Shown: positions 1 to 6,631, numbered from the stretch's first letter. The stretch is DNA of 13,096 nt from an uncultured Oceanobacillus sp. (GCA_938004015.1 CALKWU010000020.1:1-13096), one strand, 5' to 3'. A program made the numbers and translations. The notes: generated from the letters alone by a model not told the origin.

Positions 1-702
1 ACAGGTGCAGCTCAAGGCATGGGGGAAACCCACGCACGCCGTTTCATCGAAGAAGGTGCAAAAGTCGTGTTGACCGATTTGAATGAAGAAAAAGGAAAGG
101 CATTGGCGGAGGAACTTGGTGAACATGCACTTTTCGTCAAACAAGATGTGGTGAATGCCGACGACTGGAAGACAGTTGTCGAAAAGGCCGAGGAAACATT
201 TGGCCCGGTCAATGTACTGGTGAACAATGCAGGCATCACCATGGCAAAGTCGATTTTGGAAACGACTGAAGATGAATACCGGAAAATTGTCGATATCAAC
301 CAAGTATCCGTTTTCCTCGGGATGAAAACCGTGATCCCGTCTATGCAGAAAGCCGGCGGTGGATCCATCGTCAATATTTCGTCCATCAATGGAATTGTCG
401 GCGGAGCGATCGGTTATACGGATACGAAATTTGCGGTACGAGGCATTACAAAAGCGGCTGCGGTGGAATGTGCCCACTATGGTATCCGTGTCAACTCGGT
501 GCATCCGGGAGTCATTTTGACACCGATGATCGACCAGAAAGATACGAGGGAGGCCGTAGAGGAATTTGCAAAACAAATTCCGATTCAGCGGGTTGCCCAG
601 CCGGAAGAAGTGAGCAATTTAGTCCTTTATCTCGCTTCCGACGAATCCAGTTACTCAACGGGAGCTGAATTTATCGTCGATGGTGGAATCACCGCGATCT
701 AA
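1..702 (+). CDS. SDR family NAD(P)-dependent oxidoreductase, 5'-truncated by the window edge
   Basis: This is a classical short-chain dehydrogenase/reductase that interconverts an alcohol and a ketone with NAD(P)H. The frame is open from base 1 and starts inside the glycine-rich cofactor loop (TGAAQGMG), so only about 10-15 N-terminal residues are missing. The NNAG motif follows the fourth strand. The catalytic Ser lies in NISSINGIVGG and the Tyr-Lys pair in YTDTK. The C-terminal tail ends GAEFIVDGG, as usual in the family. The acidic residue after the second strand (VVLTDLN) suggests NAD rather than NADP. It resembles 3-alpha/20-beta-hydroxysteroid and cyclopentanol dehydrogenase-like members, but the substrate cannot be read from sequence. 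A hairpin terminator follows 8 bases after the stop, so it is the last gene of its transcript. The family is certain; the exact substrate is unknown. Confidence 0.93.
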   Translation, partial: TGAAQGMGETHARRFIEEGAKVVLTDLNEEKGKALAEELGEHALFVKQDVVNADDWKTVVEKAEETFGPVNVLVNNAGITMAKSILETTEDEYRKIVDINQVSVFLGMKTVIPSMQKAGGGSIVNISSINGIVGGAIGYTDTKFAVRGITKAAAVECAHYGIRVNSVHPGVILTPMIDQKDTREAVEEFAKQIPIQRVAQPEEVSNLVLYLASDESSYSTGAEFIVDGGITAI

Positions 703-710
703 ACGGAAAA

Positions 711-752
711 CGGCAGGGGAAATCGGACAAGTTCCCTGCCGTATTTCTTTTT
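711..752. terminator. Rho-independent terminator, probably bidirectional
   Basis: CGGCAGGG (711-718) pairs with CCCTGCCG (734-741), giving an 8-bp GC-rich stem, followed on the plus strand by the T-rich run TATTTCTTTTT. On the minus strand the same stem is followed by TTTTCCGTTT. It lies between the converging SDR and lipoprotein genes and probably serves both. Confidence 0.8.
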
Positions 753-822
753 ACCGACATTTTCACATTTCAATAAAAGAATGCTGCATATATGTTGAGT
801 TCGTGCAACCGTTTTTCTTCAA

Positions 823-1575
823 TTATCCGAGGAAATCTTCCGGAACCGCATTATCTTTCACATCATCCGGAATTTCAATCGGTTCGACTTCATTGATGTT
901 GGAAATGTCCATTTCCACTTGAATTTGAACAGGCTCCTCATCGATTTCCAAATCCGCTTCGAGAACTTGTGATTGGACGACCATCGTCTCTTTGTCGACT
1001 TGAATTCTCATATCCACGTTATTCACGGAAAAGGAGATATCCTCGTCAAAATCCGGATGGTTGGCTCCAGTTTCGGCCAAGGACGCTTCCAGAAACGGTC
1101 GGATATATTCTTCAAATTCGTCACCACTGTCATTTAGCGTCAACACATATACATCATCTTCGACCGTCATTTCAAATTGTTCGACAAATTCATCCAATCC
1201 GTCCAATTGTTCATCGACATTGAAACTATCAGAGTCAAATTCATCTTCATCCATGACGATCCATTGATCGAATATACTCATATACACTTCTTCATTGGCC
1301 ATATATACGTCTACATCCATCGTGATGCCGGCCGCTCCGATGGACATCTCCATATACATCGTATCCGGATCTAATGTGACATCACCAATAGCATTGACAC
1401 TTACATCCAAACCCATGAACTCTGTGGAAATGTTCATATCTGCAGTGTAGCTGTCCAATTCTTCACTTGCTGCGGTAGCCCGTTCCAACACTTCTTCCAC
1501 TGACAGTTCAGAACCGCAGGCTGTTAAAACGATCAATAAACAACCAATAAAAATTGCGTATAAAACTTTTCTCAT
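823..1575 (-). CDS. DUF6612-like secreted lipoprotein, short paralog
   Basis: A 250-residue lipoprotein that should be anchored to the outer face of the membrane. It has a basic start (MRK), a hydrophobic core and the lipobox LTAC with Cys20. The mature part is very acidic and has the alternating-strand look of the LolA-like/DUF6612 group (SVEEVLERA...SEELDSYTADM, GDVTLDPDTMYMEM, EQLDGLDEF, YVLTL). It is collinear with the first part of the lipoprotein at 5263-6438, sharing motifs such as QLDGLDEF, VEPIEIP/IDPIEIP and KDNAV/KENAV, and stops exactly where that protein continues into an extra C-terminal domain. The start is supported by GGGGAG at 1585-1590 (minus strand), 9 bases upstream. No enzymatic function is visible. 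Members of the group are thought to bind hydrophobic or envelope ligands, but the role here is unknown. Confidence 0.85.
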   Translation of the reverse strand: MRKVLYAIFIGCLLIVLTACGSELSVEEVLERATAASEELDSYTADMNISTEFMGLDVSVNAIGDVTLDPDTMYMEMSIGAAGITMDVDVYMANEEVYMSIFDQWIVMDEDEFDSDSFNVDEQLDGLDEFVEQFEMTVEDDVYVLTLNDSGDEFEEYIRPFLEASLAETGANHPDFDEDISFSVNNVDMRIQVDKETMVVQSQVLEADLEIDEEPVQIQVEMDISNINEVEPIEIPDDVKDNAVPEDFLG

Positions 1576-1729
1576 TATGAATTTCTCCCCATTTTTATGT
1601 TTTTTCTTATGATCAATCCCCTTTAGCTACGACTTCCAGCACTTTCTCGCTCCTAACCATCAAACACGTCCCTTCCTTTCAGTCCACCATCAAAACAAAA
1701 GCCTGTGGACTTTCAAGAAATCTAGGAAT

Positions 1730-1758
1730 ATTATACATGAATGTGAACAATTTTGGAA
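1730..1758 (-). promoter_or_regulatory. Possible sigma-A promoter of the short lipoprotein gene
   Basis: On the minus strand a perfect TATAAT (1730-1735) is preceded by 17 bases and then TTCCAA (1753-1758), a poor -35. Transcription would begin near 1723 and give a leader of about 150 nt. The -10 box is good, the -35 weak, so this is tentative. Confidence 0.35.
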
Positions 1759-1827
1759 CATCGACTTAAGTCTTGCATCTATATGGCCGATATATTTTAA
1801 TCGATGTTGCTTCCTAGGGATGAGCGT

Positions 1828-1878
1828 GACCCTGTCTTTCCCAAATGGGACGAACAGGGTCAGTCCCTGTTTGTCCCA
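1828..1878. repeat. Palindromic intergenic repeat, copy A, with a partial duplicate arm
   Basis: TGGGACGAACAGGG (1846-1859) and CCCTGTTTGTCCCA (1865-1878) are complementary apart from one G-T pair, with the 5-nt centre TCAGT. Just upstream, GACCCTGTCTTTCCCA (1828-1843) resembles the 3' arm with a few changes, as if a second degenerate copy preceded it. The same design recurs at 8048-8080 and 12287-12325. No T-run follows, so it is not a typical terminator. It is probably a REP-like mobile hairpin element. Confidence 0.75.
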
Positions 1879-2046
1879 TCCGCTCGTGCCTCGGCTGAAA
1901 AAAGATGATACATGAATTTTTTTGAAAAACGTATGTTAATAGAAGGATTATTTATCTGCAATGTAGAAGAATTAATCATCGGGGTTTAAAGCAAGTGGAT
2001 AGCAGTGAGAATCAATTGCGCTCGTCAACCGAATGGGGGATTTGTC

Positions 2047-2412
2047 GTGGAAATTTACACATTCCGTAAAGACACCGGCAAAAAAGTGACGCATGATGCT
2101 TCGGATTTTGTGTTAACCCGAATGATCCAAACGAAAACAGATGCGAACATCGGTTGCATGTACTTGGAGCGGGGTGGCATAGTCGGCTATCATCAAGCAA
2201 AAGTTCCGCAGCTCCTTCTGGTGATCCATGGGAGGGCTCTCGTGCGCACTGAGAAAACAATCGATGTAGAGGTGGAAGCAGGAGATGCGGTTTTTTGGAA
2301 AAAAGATGAATGGCATGAGTCCAAAACAGAAACAGGAATGACTGCGATTGTGTTAGAAAGTGAGACTTTGGATCCTTCTCCATATATGCCACTAGTAAGC
2401 CGATTTGACTGA
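2047..2412 (+). CDS. Small single-domain cupin protein
   Basis: A 121-residue protein made of one cupin beta-barrel. Motif 1 is in VGYHQAKVPQLLLVIHG (His49, Gln55) and motif 2 in VEAGDAVFWKKDEWHES (His90). The usual second His of motif 1 is absent and its Glu is replaced by Gln, so metal binding, if any, would use an incomplete ligand set. I chose the GTG at 2047 because GGGGGA (2035-2040) lies 6 bases upstream and the following MEIYTFRKD looks like a proper N-terminus. An in-frame GTG at 2005 would add 14 residues but has no ribosome binding site. Small cupins of this kind are often binding or sensing proteins; the function is not known. A separate promoter follows it, so the next gene need not depend on it. 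Confidence 0.85.
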   Translation: MEIYTFRKDTGKKVTHDASDFVLTRMIQTKTDANIGCMYLERGGIVGYHQAKVPQLLLVIHGRALVRTEKTIDVEVEAGDAVFWKKDEWHESKTETGMTAIVLESETLDPSPYMPLVSRFD

Positions 2413-2420
2413 AGTCTCTG

Positions 2421-2448
2421 TTCACATTTCTTCAAGTGCGATTATAAC
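2421..2448 (+). promoter_or_regulatory. Candidate sigma-A promoter of the AhpD-like gene
   Basis: TTCACA (2421-2426) is followed after 16 bases by TATAAC (2443-2448); each box differs from consensus at one position. It lies just after the cupin stop codon and 68 bases before the AhpD-like start. Confidence 0.45.
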
Positions 2449-2516
2449 CCGAAATTCAGAGGTAAATGGATAGTATCGAGCATTTTTGACTTATCCAAAT
2501 GAAAGGAGGGGCGAAG

Positions 2517-3002
2517 ATGGCGAATTTCATCGATAAAGGCATTGTAAAAGGTGCAGGGTGGATGAAGATGGATAGCCGGATCAATTATTATAAAGTCGCA
2601 CCTAAAGCAATGGAACATATTATAGCGCAGGAGAAATACACAAGGAAAACAAACATTGATCGGAAGTTGCGGGAACTGATCAAATTACGGGTTTCCCTCA
2701 TCAATGGGTGTGAATTTTGCATCGATATGCATACAAAAGGAGCGAAAAAAGCGAAGGCAACCGACGAAGAGATCGAACAACTGACGTCCTGGAAGGATTC
2801 CACACTTTTCAGCCCCAAGGAAAAAGTCGCTTTTGAGCTGGCCGAACACGTGACATTGATTGCTGAAAAAGGTGTCGATGATGATCTTTATGAACGGGTC
2901 CGAGAACACTATGACGAACAAGAATACGTGGACTTAATCATCATCATCAATCAAATCAATACATGGAACCGATTGTCCATCTCGATGGGTCAGAAAGTGT
3001 AA
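2517..3002 (+). CDS. AhpD-like / carboxymuconolactone decarboxylase family protein
   Basis: A 161-residue protein of the AhpD-like fold. The redox motif is Cys65-Glu-Phe-Cys68 with His72, and Glu53 lies 12 residues before Cys65, which is the E-x11-CxxC-xxxH arrangement of alkylhydroperoxidase-type members. Such proteins reduce peroxides through the vicinal cysteines, usually recharged by a thiol partner. The helices around it (KLRELIKLRVSLING, SPKEKVAFELAEHVT) fit the family, as does the length. The start ATG at 2517 follows AAAGGAGG (2502-2509) by 7 bases; an ATG at 2499 lies upstream of that ribosome binding site and is rejected. It probably acts in the cytosol in peroxide or electrophile defence; the native substrate is unknown. 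Confidence 0.9.
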   Translation: MANFIDKGIVKGAGWMKMDSRINYYKVAPKAMEHIIAQEKYTRKTNIDRKLRELIKLRVSLINGCEFCIDMHTKGAKKAKATDEEIEQLTSWKDSTLFSPKEKVAFELAEHVTLIAEKGVDDDLYERVREHYDEQEYVDLIIIINQINTWNRLSISMGQKV

Positions 3003-3011
3003 TTTCCTTCA

Positions 3012-3048
3012 AAGGTTGTCTGACATCATGCCGATGACAGACAACCTT
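3012..3048. terminator. Hairpin between converging genes, probable terminator
   Basis: AAGGTTGTCTG (3012-3022) pairs with CAGACAACCTT (3038-3048). After one A-A mismatch, CATC/GATG extends the stem to 15 bp around the 5-nt loop ATGCC. It lies directly after the AhpD-like gene and its 3' arm touches the stop codon of the converging SMR gene. There is no clear T-run on either side, so it may stop transcripts weakly or mainly protect the 3' ends. Confidence 0.6.
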
Positions 3049-3362
3049 CATGCCATAAACCTCAATCCAACAATGCATACAATGATCCCCACTATACAGA
3101 CCATCCGCCAAAGGCTTTTCGGCTCGTTGAAAAATAGAATGCCGACAACGGTTGCGCCGACCGTGCCGATTCCAGTCCATACAGCATAAGCAACCGACAG
3201 CGAAATTTCTTCCATTGCCATTCTCAGAAGCGTCAAGCTGATGAGAAAACCGCCGATGACCAATACATACGAAAACCAAGCGCTTTTCTCCGCCACTTTT
3301 TTCAAACCGACCACACCGATGATTTCCGTCAATCCGGCAAATATCAAATAGACCCAGCTCAT
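3048..3362 (-). CDS. SMR-family efflux subunit, YkkD-like
   Basis: A 104-residue small multidrug resistance protein with four membrane helices and the membrane-embedded Glu13 (AGLTEIIGVVGLK) that couples proton import to export of cationic drugs. The SVAYAVWTGIGTVGA segment in helix 3 is the family signature. The G-V-V-G-L pattern after Glu is closer to B. subtilis YkkD than to YkkC or SugE. Its ATG overlaps the stop of the upstream SMR gene by 4 bases, so the two are translationally coupled. SMR proteins encoded as unequal pairs normally form heterodimers in opposite orientation, and I infer the same here. The substrate may be quaternary amines or related toxic cations. Confidence 0.9.
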   Translation of the reverse strand: MSWVYLIFAGLTEIIGVVGLKKVAEKSAWFSYVLVIGGFLISLTLLRMAMEEISLSVAYAVWTGIGTVGATVVGILFFNEPKSLWRMVCIVGIIVCIVGLRFMA

Positions 3363-4042
3363 GCGCCCACATCACCTTTCGTATCCGACGTCCATTTCAA
3401 GCCGATGATGAAAATGACGAGCAACAATATGAAAAACACCTTGAGCATGCTAAGCGTTTCTCGGAAGAAAACGACATCGACGATTACAAGTCCCGCCGTG
3501 CCCATTCCGGTGAAAACGGCATATGCGGCACCTACTCCTATTCGTTTCACGGCCTTTATGAGCAAGTCAAAACTGATGATAAGCGTGATGATGAGCGGGC
3601 CGCCGAGCATATCCATTTTCAAAGCAGTTGCCCAGATGATTTCCAGCAAACCGGCGACGATCAAATACCCCCATGCACTGCCGGTGTTTTCTTTTTTTGT
3701 TTCTTGCACAGGCTGTTTGATGACAGCTTTTTCCTCTTGAACAAGAGCTGTCTGTTCCGCTTCCGGCTTTTTCTTGCTCGGGAAAAACGTTTCAATGAGT
3801 TCAACAATCAGATGGACAAAGAGCACCGTTTTCCATACACCGCTGGCGATGTTCACCCTGTGATCTGCGTAAATATTCACGCCGTGGTTCCAAAAGTTAT
3901 CGAGGATATGGTCCACGTATGATTCACTTTCCAACTGGGAGAGCGGTTGGACGCCGATAATAATGGCAAACAAAAAATGGACTCCTATATATAATACGGC
4001 ATGATAAAGAAATAAATCCCAACGCGCACGATTCGTTTTCAT
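3359..4042 (-). CDS. YkkC-like SMR efflux subunit with an extra N-terminal membrane domain
   Basis: A 227-residue protein, about twice the normal SMR length. Residues 122-219 are a complete SMR domain with four helices, the essential Glu134 in AGLLEIIWATALK and the helix-3 signature AAYAVFTGMGTAG; the IIWATALK pattern is like YkkC/SugE. Residues 1-90 are a different domain with two hydrophobic segments (about 10-31 and 69-88) separated by a polar, His- and Asp-containing stretch (VDHILDNFWNHGVNIYADHR). A charged linker of Lys, Glu and Gln (89-120) joins them. The reading frame is continuous and the linker looks natural, so this seems a real fusion rather than an error. It overlaps both neighbours by ATGA. 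The partner is the YkkD-like protein downstream. The role of the extra domain is unknown. Confidence 0.85.
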   Translation of the reverse strand: MKTNRARWDLFLYHAVLYIGVHFLFAIIIGVQPLSQLESESYVDHILDNFWNHGVNIYADHRVNIASGVWKTVLFVHLIVELIETFFPSKKKPEAEQTALVQEEKAVIKQPVQETKKENTGSAWGYLIVAGLLEIIWATALKMDMLGGPLIITLIISFDLLIKAVKRIGVGAAYAVFTGMGTAGLVIVDVVFFRETLSMLKVFFILLLVIFIIGLKWTSDTKGDVGA

Positions 4043-4809
4043 CGTTTCTTCGCCCCTTCACCAAATTCTTCATACCAGTCAAGGATGCCTTCGATATATT
4101 CCATCGTCCCACGATCCAAACCGAGCACTTTTTCCGAACCATCATCGTCCGGTCTGATCTTCTCCCAATACTTATCAATCAATGAATGATCGATCTGCAA
4201 GTCTTCTTCGATAAACTCCATGATTTCAACAGCAAGCTGTTGGGAAAGGACGGAATCAATCGGTTCGGATTTCGTTCGATGCACTTTTTTCAATAAGTTG
4301 ATCCATTTCTTTGTTTTGGCATTGTCATTAAACAAATTGGGCATTTGCTTTAAAAGAGTCGATTGTTCGTCCTTCGTAAAGTTCCGGCTAAGAAAACTTT
4401 CGCCATAATCCATTTGCACCGACTGGATGATCGCCACAATGTAATCCGTCGTCACATCCCCGGTAAGTTCAAGGGAGTGGAGGACGGCGTGAAGACTTTG
4501 TTCCATTTGCTCCAGGCGACGTTTTTCTTTTGCGATTTTTTCGAGTTCCATTTCGAAAACTTGCTTCCACTTTTCCGCCTTTTTCGGTTTGCTCTTGGAA
4601 TGACCCAACATCTCCTTAATTTGTGTCAACTTGAAACCTAATTGTTTCAAAACGATGATTTGTTGCAATTGAATTAAATCATCTTTCGTATAATAGCGAT
4701 ATCCTGCCTCCGATTTTGCGGACGGTTTCAAAAGACCGATTTCATCATAGTAATGAAGTGTCCTGACACTTACATCCATTAATTTGGCAAGCTGTCCGAC
4801 AGTATACAT
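4039..4809 (-). CDS. MerR family transcriptional regulator with TipAS-type ligand domain (Mta/TipA-like)
   Basis: A 256-residue regulator. Residues 1-69 form the MerR winged helix (MYTVGQLAKLMDVSVRTLHY, then AGYRYY). Residues 78-113 are the dimerising coiled coil. Residues 135-250 resemble the TipAS drug-binding domain, ending in TMEYIEGILDWYEEF. Relatives such as B. subtilis Mta and Streptomyces TipA bind hydrophobic or peptide drugs and activate efflux genes. It is the first gene of a coupled operon with two SMR subunits, so it probably senses their substrate and also activates its own promoter. The ATG at 4809 is favoured because AAAGGAG ends 7 bases upstream; a GTG one codon earlier would be only 4 bases away. 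The 3' end overlaps the next gene by ATGA. Confidence 0.92.
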   Translation of the reverse strand: MYTVGQLAKLMDVSVRTLHYYDEIGLLKPSAKSEAGYRYYTKDDLIQLQQIIVLKQLGFKLTQIKEMLGHSKSKPKKAEKWKQVFEMELEKIAKEKRRLEQMEQSLHAVLHSLELTGDVTTDYIVAIIQSVQMDYGESFLSRNFTKDEQSTLLKQMPNLFNDNAKTKKWINLLKKVHRTKSEPIDSVLSQQLAVEIMEFIEEDLQIDHSLIDKYWEKIRPDDDGSEKVLGLDRGTMEYIEGILDWYEEFGEGAKKR

Positions 4810-4840
4810 CACCCGGCTCCTTTAGGTTGAGATTATTTAT

Positions 4841-4872
4841 ATCGTAAACCCTTACGTAAGCGTGAGGGTCAA
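4841..4872 (-). promoter_or_regulatory. MerR-type promoter and operator of the efflux operon
   Basis: On the minus strand, -35 TTGACC (4867-4872) and -10 TACGAT (4841-4846) are 20 bp apart, the over-long spacing typical of MerR-activated promoters. Between them sits the operator at 4848-4869: ACCCTCACG, four bases, CGTAAGGGT, which are 9-bp arms with one mismatch. The regulator would twist this spacer to align the boxes. It lies about 40 bases before merR, so the operon is very probably autoregulated. Confidence 0.85.
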
Positions 4873-5211
4873 GGCTTTTTTAAATATTTTTTCTCTGTTT
4901 GTAAGAAGGTGAAAAGAGAACGTCCGACCATTTGGCAGTTCGGTTGTTTTTAAACGCTGTAAGAAAAGAGCAGCTTCAATTGGAGTAAATGTCTCTATTC
5001 ATTTTCCATCGGTGTCAGGATGATTTTTTCTTCTTTCAACTCAGGACCGTTTATCCCCTGCCATTGGACAATCAGACAGACTTGTTTAATATCACGCATG
5101 GTTCTACCGGTCGCCATAAATTTGTCATGTATATCGGCGATGACGAGCCGGCATTCATATCAGCCATATCCAATAATCTTCTTCCCACGCTCGTACCTTT
5201 CTACAATGTTC
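4873..5211. other. Intergenic region upstream of the efflux operon
   Basis: About 340 bp without an intact gene. Bases 4873-4990 are T- and A-rich and show only a 4-bp hairpin (CCGA/TCGG near 4924-4945) that I do not regard as a terminator. Bases 4995-5216 contain the possible degraded minus-strand frame described separately. Confidence 0.5.
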
Positions 5212-5216
5212 AACAA
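4995..5216 (-). pseudogene. Possible degraded short coding sequence, unidentified
   Basis: Read on the minus strand from a TTG at 5216, the frame gives LLNIVERYERGKKIIGYG, then a TGA stop, then about 53 open codons containing DKFMATGRTMRDIKQVCL and GPELKEEKIILTPMENE before TAG at 4995-4997. The second half has a protein-like mix of residues. There is no ribosome binding site, other frames are also open here, and I recognise no family. It may be the end of a decayed gene or chance. It lies directly behind the terminator of the upstream lipoprotein gene. Confidence 0.25.
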
Positions 5217-5251
5217 AAATACGACAGGAATCCAAAAAAGACTCCTGTCGT
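5212..5251 (-). terminator. Rho-independent terminator after the long lipoprotein gene
   Basis: ACGACAGGA (5221-5229) and TCCTGTCGT (5243-5251) form a 9-bp stem. On the minus strand it is followed by ATTTTTGTT. A T-run also lies on the other side, so it may work in both directions. Confidence 0.85.
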
Positions 5252-5262
5252 TCGTCTTTTTT

Positions 5263-6438
5263 CTATTCGACGCTTTCGGCAATTTTCAACAAAAATTCAT
5301 CCGTCATCTCCGGTCCAAAACCGATCAATTCTAAAAATACGTCCTCAAATTCCCATAAAAGTAATATAAAATCGTCATCCACCCGTACAATTGTACCTTC
5401 CGTCCCGTCAACATCCACTGTCTCAGCGTCCATTGGAATCTCACCATAAGCGTCAATGGATGGATAGACACTGAGCATGAATTGGTTATCAAAATCTTTG
5501 ATATACTCCAAGACGACGGCGTCATAGAATGGTTCATGGTAGTAGTCGATCATTTCGTAGTTTTCCGGAATATCGGTCACTTCAGGGATGACATATCCGA
5601 CCGCTTCCTCCATTTCCTCCAACGTCATCCAGTCGTCTTCTTCATCCCAATCGAAGTCATCGTCCAAAAAACCACCGAACAAGTCATCCGTGAAAAGATC
5701 TTCGGATACCGCATTTTCCTTCACTTCTTCCGGTATTTCAATCGGGTCGATTTCATTCATATTGGAAAGCATAATCTCAACATGTGCGTCAAGCGTTTCT
5801 CCATCCTCGTCAAATTCCATATCGATCGTCTGGGATGTCAATAAAAACGTCTCTTTATCAAACTTCATTTCCATATCGATGCTGTTCACGGTAGAGGCGA
5901 AATCGTCGTCCAGCAAATCAGCATCCGCCCCCATTTCCAGCGTGGACAGATAGGATTCGAGGTAATCTATAAACTCTTCTCCGCTGGAAGTTAACGTAAG
6001 GACGTAGGCATCGTCTTCTTCTTTGAATTCAAACTCGTTGATGAACTCATCCAAACCGTCCAATTGATCGCTTACCATTTCATCGATGGCATCCAGCTCT
6101 ACTTCATCTTCTTCAATACGAATCCATTCTCCGAACATTTGCATATACATGTCATCGTCGGTGATGTATGTTTCCACATCTAGAGTGATACCGATGAGCC
6201 CCATAGACATTTTCATATGCATGACATTGGGTTCATAGGTGACATCTCCTGTTGCTTCTATTTTCATCGTCGTGCCCATACTCTCGGCTTCCATCATCAT
6301 TTCGAATGAATAACTGTCCAACTCTTCATTAGCCTCAATGGCTGAATCGAGCAATTCCTCCGCCGTCTGCGGTTTACTTCCACATGCCGCCAACACCATC
6401 AGTGATGCAAAAACAAATAAAAATAATAATCTTTTCAT
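5263..6438 (-). CDS. DUF6612-like lipoprotein with a C-terminal DUF4367-like domain
   Basis: A 391-residue lipoprotein. The signal peptide is MKRLLFLFVFASLMVLAAC with lipobox LAAC and Cys19. Residues about 20-245 are the DUF6612/LolA-like domain, clearly paralogous to the protein at 823-1575 (EELLDSAIEANEELDSYSFEM, GDVTYEPNVMHMKM, DQLDGLDEFINEFEF, VLTL). A very acidic linker (TDDLFGGFLDDDFDWDEEDDW) leads to a second domain of about 105 residues (GYVIPEVTDIPENYEMIDYY...VLEYIKDFDNQFMLSVYP), which looks like DUF4367. The start at 6438 is set by the signal peptide and by AAAGGAG (6448-6454) 9 bases upstream. The frame is open 30 codons further, but that extension would bury the signal peptide. 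It probably acts outside the membrane; its ligand is unknown. Confidence 0.85.
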   Translation of the reverse strand: MKRLLFLFVFASLMVLAACGSKPQTAEELLDSAIEANEELDSYSFEMMMEAESMGTTMKIEATGDVTYEPNVMHMKMSMGLIGITLDVETYITDDDMYMQMFGEWIRIEEDEVELDAIDEMVSDQLDGLDEFINEFEFKEEDDAYVLTLTSSGEEFIDYLESYLSTLEMGADADLLDDDFASTVNSIDMEMKFDKETFLLTSQTIDMEFDEDGETLDAHVEIMLSNMNEIDPIEIPEEVKENAVSEDLFTDDLFGGFLDDDFDWDEEDDWMTLEEMEEAVGYVIPEVTDIPENYEMIDYYHEPFYDAVVLEYIKDFDNQFMLSVYPSIDAYGEIPMDAETVDVDGTEGTIVRVDDDFILLLWEFEDVFLELIGFGPEMTDEFLLKIAESVE

Positions 6439-6540
6439 CTCTAATTTCTCCTTTTTAACGATTTGACTCTTATAACTCATTGATGCCGTAAAACTTTCGT
6501 AACATTGTACTTCCTCGGTCACTCTCATCCATTTCCTCTA

Positions 6541-6599
6541 AAAAGAACATTTCCCCCTCACCAATTTTTTTATGTTTGATTTCAGGTAAATGTTCTTTT
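6541..6599 (-). promoter_or_regulatory. 12-bp stem-loop at the 5' end of the lipoprotein mRNA leader
   Basis: AAAAGAACATTT (6541-6552) and AAATGTTCTTTT (6588-6599) are perfectly complementary around a 35-nt loop. If transcription starts near 6607, as the -10 box suggests, the transcript would begin almost directly with this hairpin. It could stabilise the mRNA or be a control element. It lacks a GC-rich stem followed by U, so it is not a standard terminator. Confidence 0.5.
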
Positions 6600-6604
6600 G
6601 AAAC

Positions 6605-6631
6605 TTACAACACATTATAACTGAGTTGTAA
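6605..6631 (-). promoter_or_regulatory. Promoter -10 box inside an inverted repeat, candidate operator
   Basis: On the minus strand a perfect TATAAT (6614-6619) lies in the middle of the inverted repeat TTACAAC (6605-6611) and GTTGTAA (6625-6631). A protein bound to this dyad would cover the -10 box and block or control the promoter. No good -35 is visible at the right distance, so an activator may be needed. The regulator is unknown. Confidence 0.45.

Larger units (their letters stand above)
1576..2046. other. Intergenic region between divergent lipoprotein and cupin genes
   Basis: This 471-bp gap has no convincing gene. It holds a possible minus-strand promoter (1730-1758) and the palindromic repeat at 1828-1878, both listed separately. 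The stretch 1910-2000 is AT-rich and could hold the cupin promoter: TTGAAA at 1922-1927 is followed after 18 bases by GATTAT, which is only a weak match. Bases 1590-1700 show nothing I can name. Confidence 0.6.

Noticed and set aside
4813..5211. Guanidine (ykkC-type) riboswitch before the SMR operon
   Set aside because: The leader from the predicted start to merR is only about 25-30 bases, and I found none of the conserved ykkC riboswitch segments; a MerR operator is present instead.
4989..5369. Plus-strand open frames of 104-126 codons in the gap after the MerR promoter
   Set aside because: They run through a terminator and into the antisense of the lipoprotein gene, have no ribosome binding site and show low-complexity, non-protein-like composition.
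6439..6528. A 30-residue N-terminal extension of the long lipoprotein
   Set aside because: It would place the signal peptide and lipobox inside the protein; the ATG at 6438 has its own good ribosome binding site.
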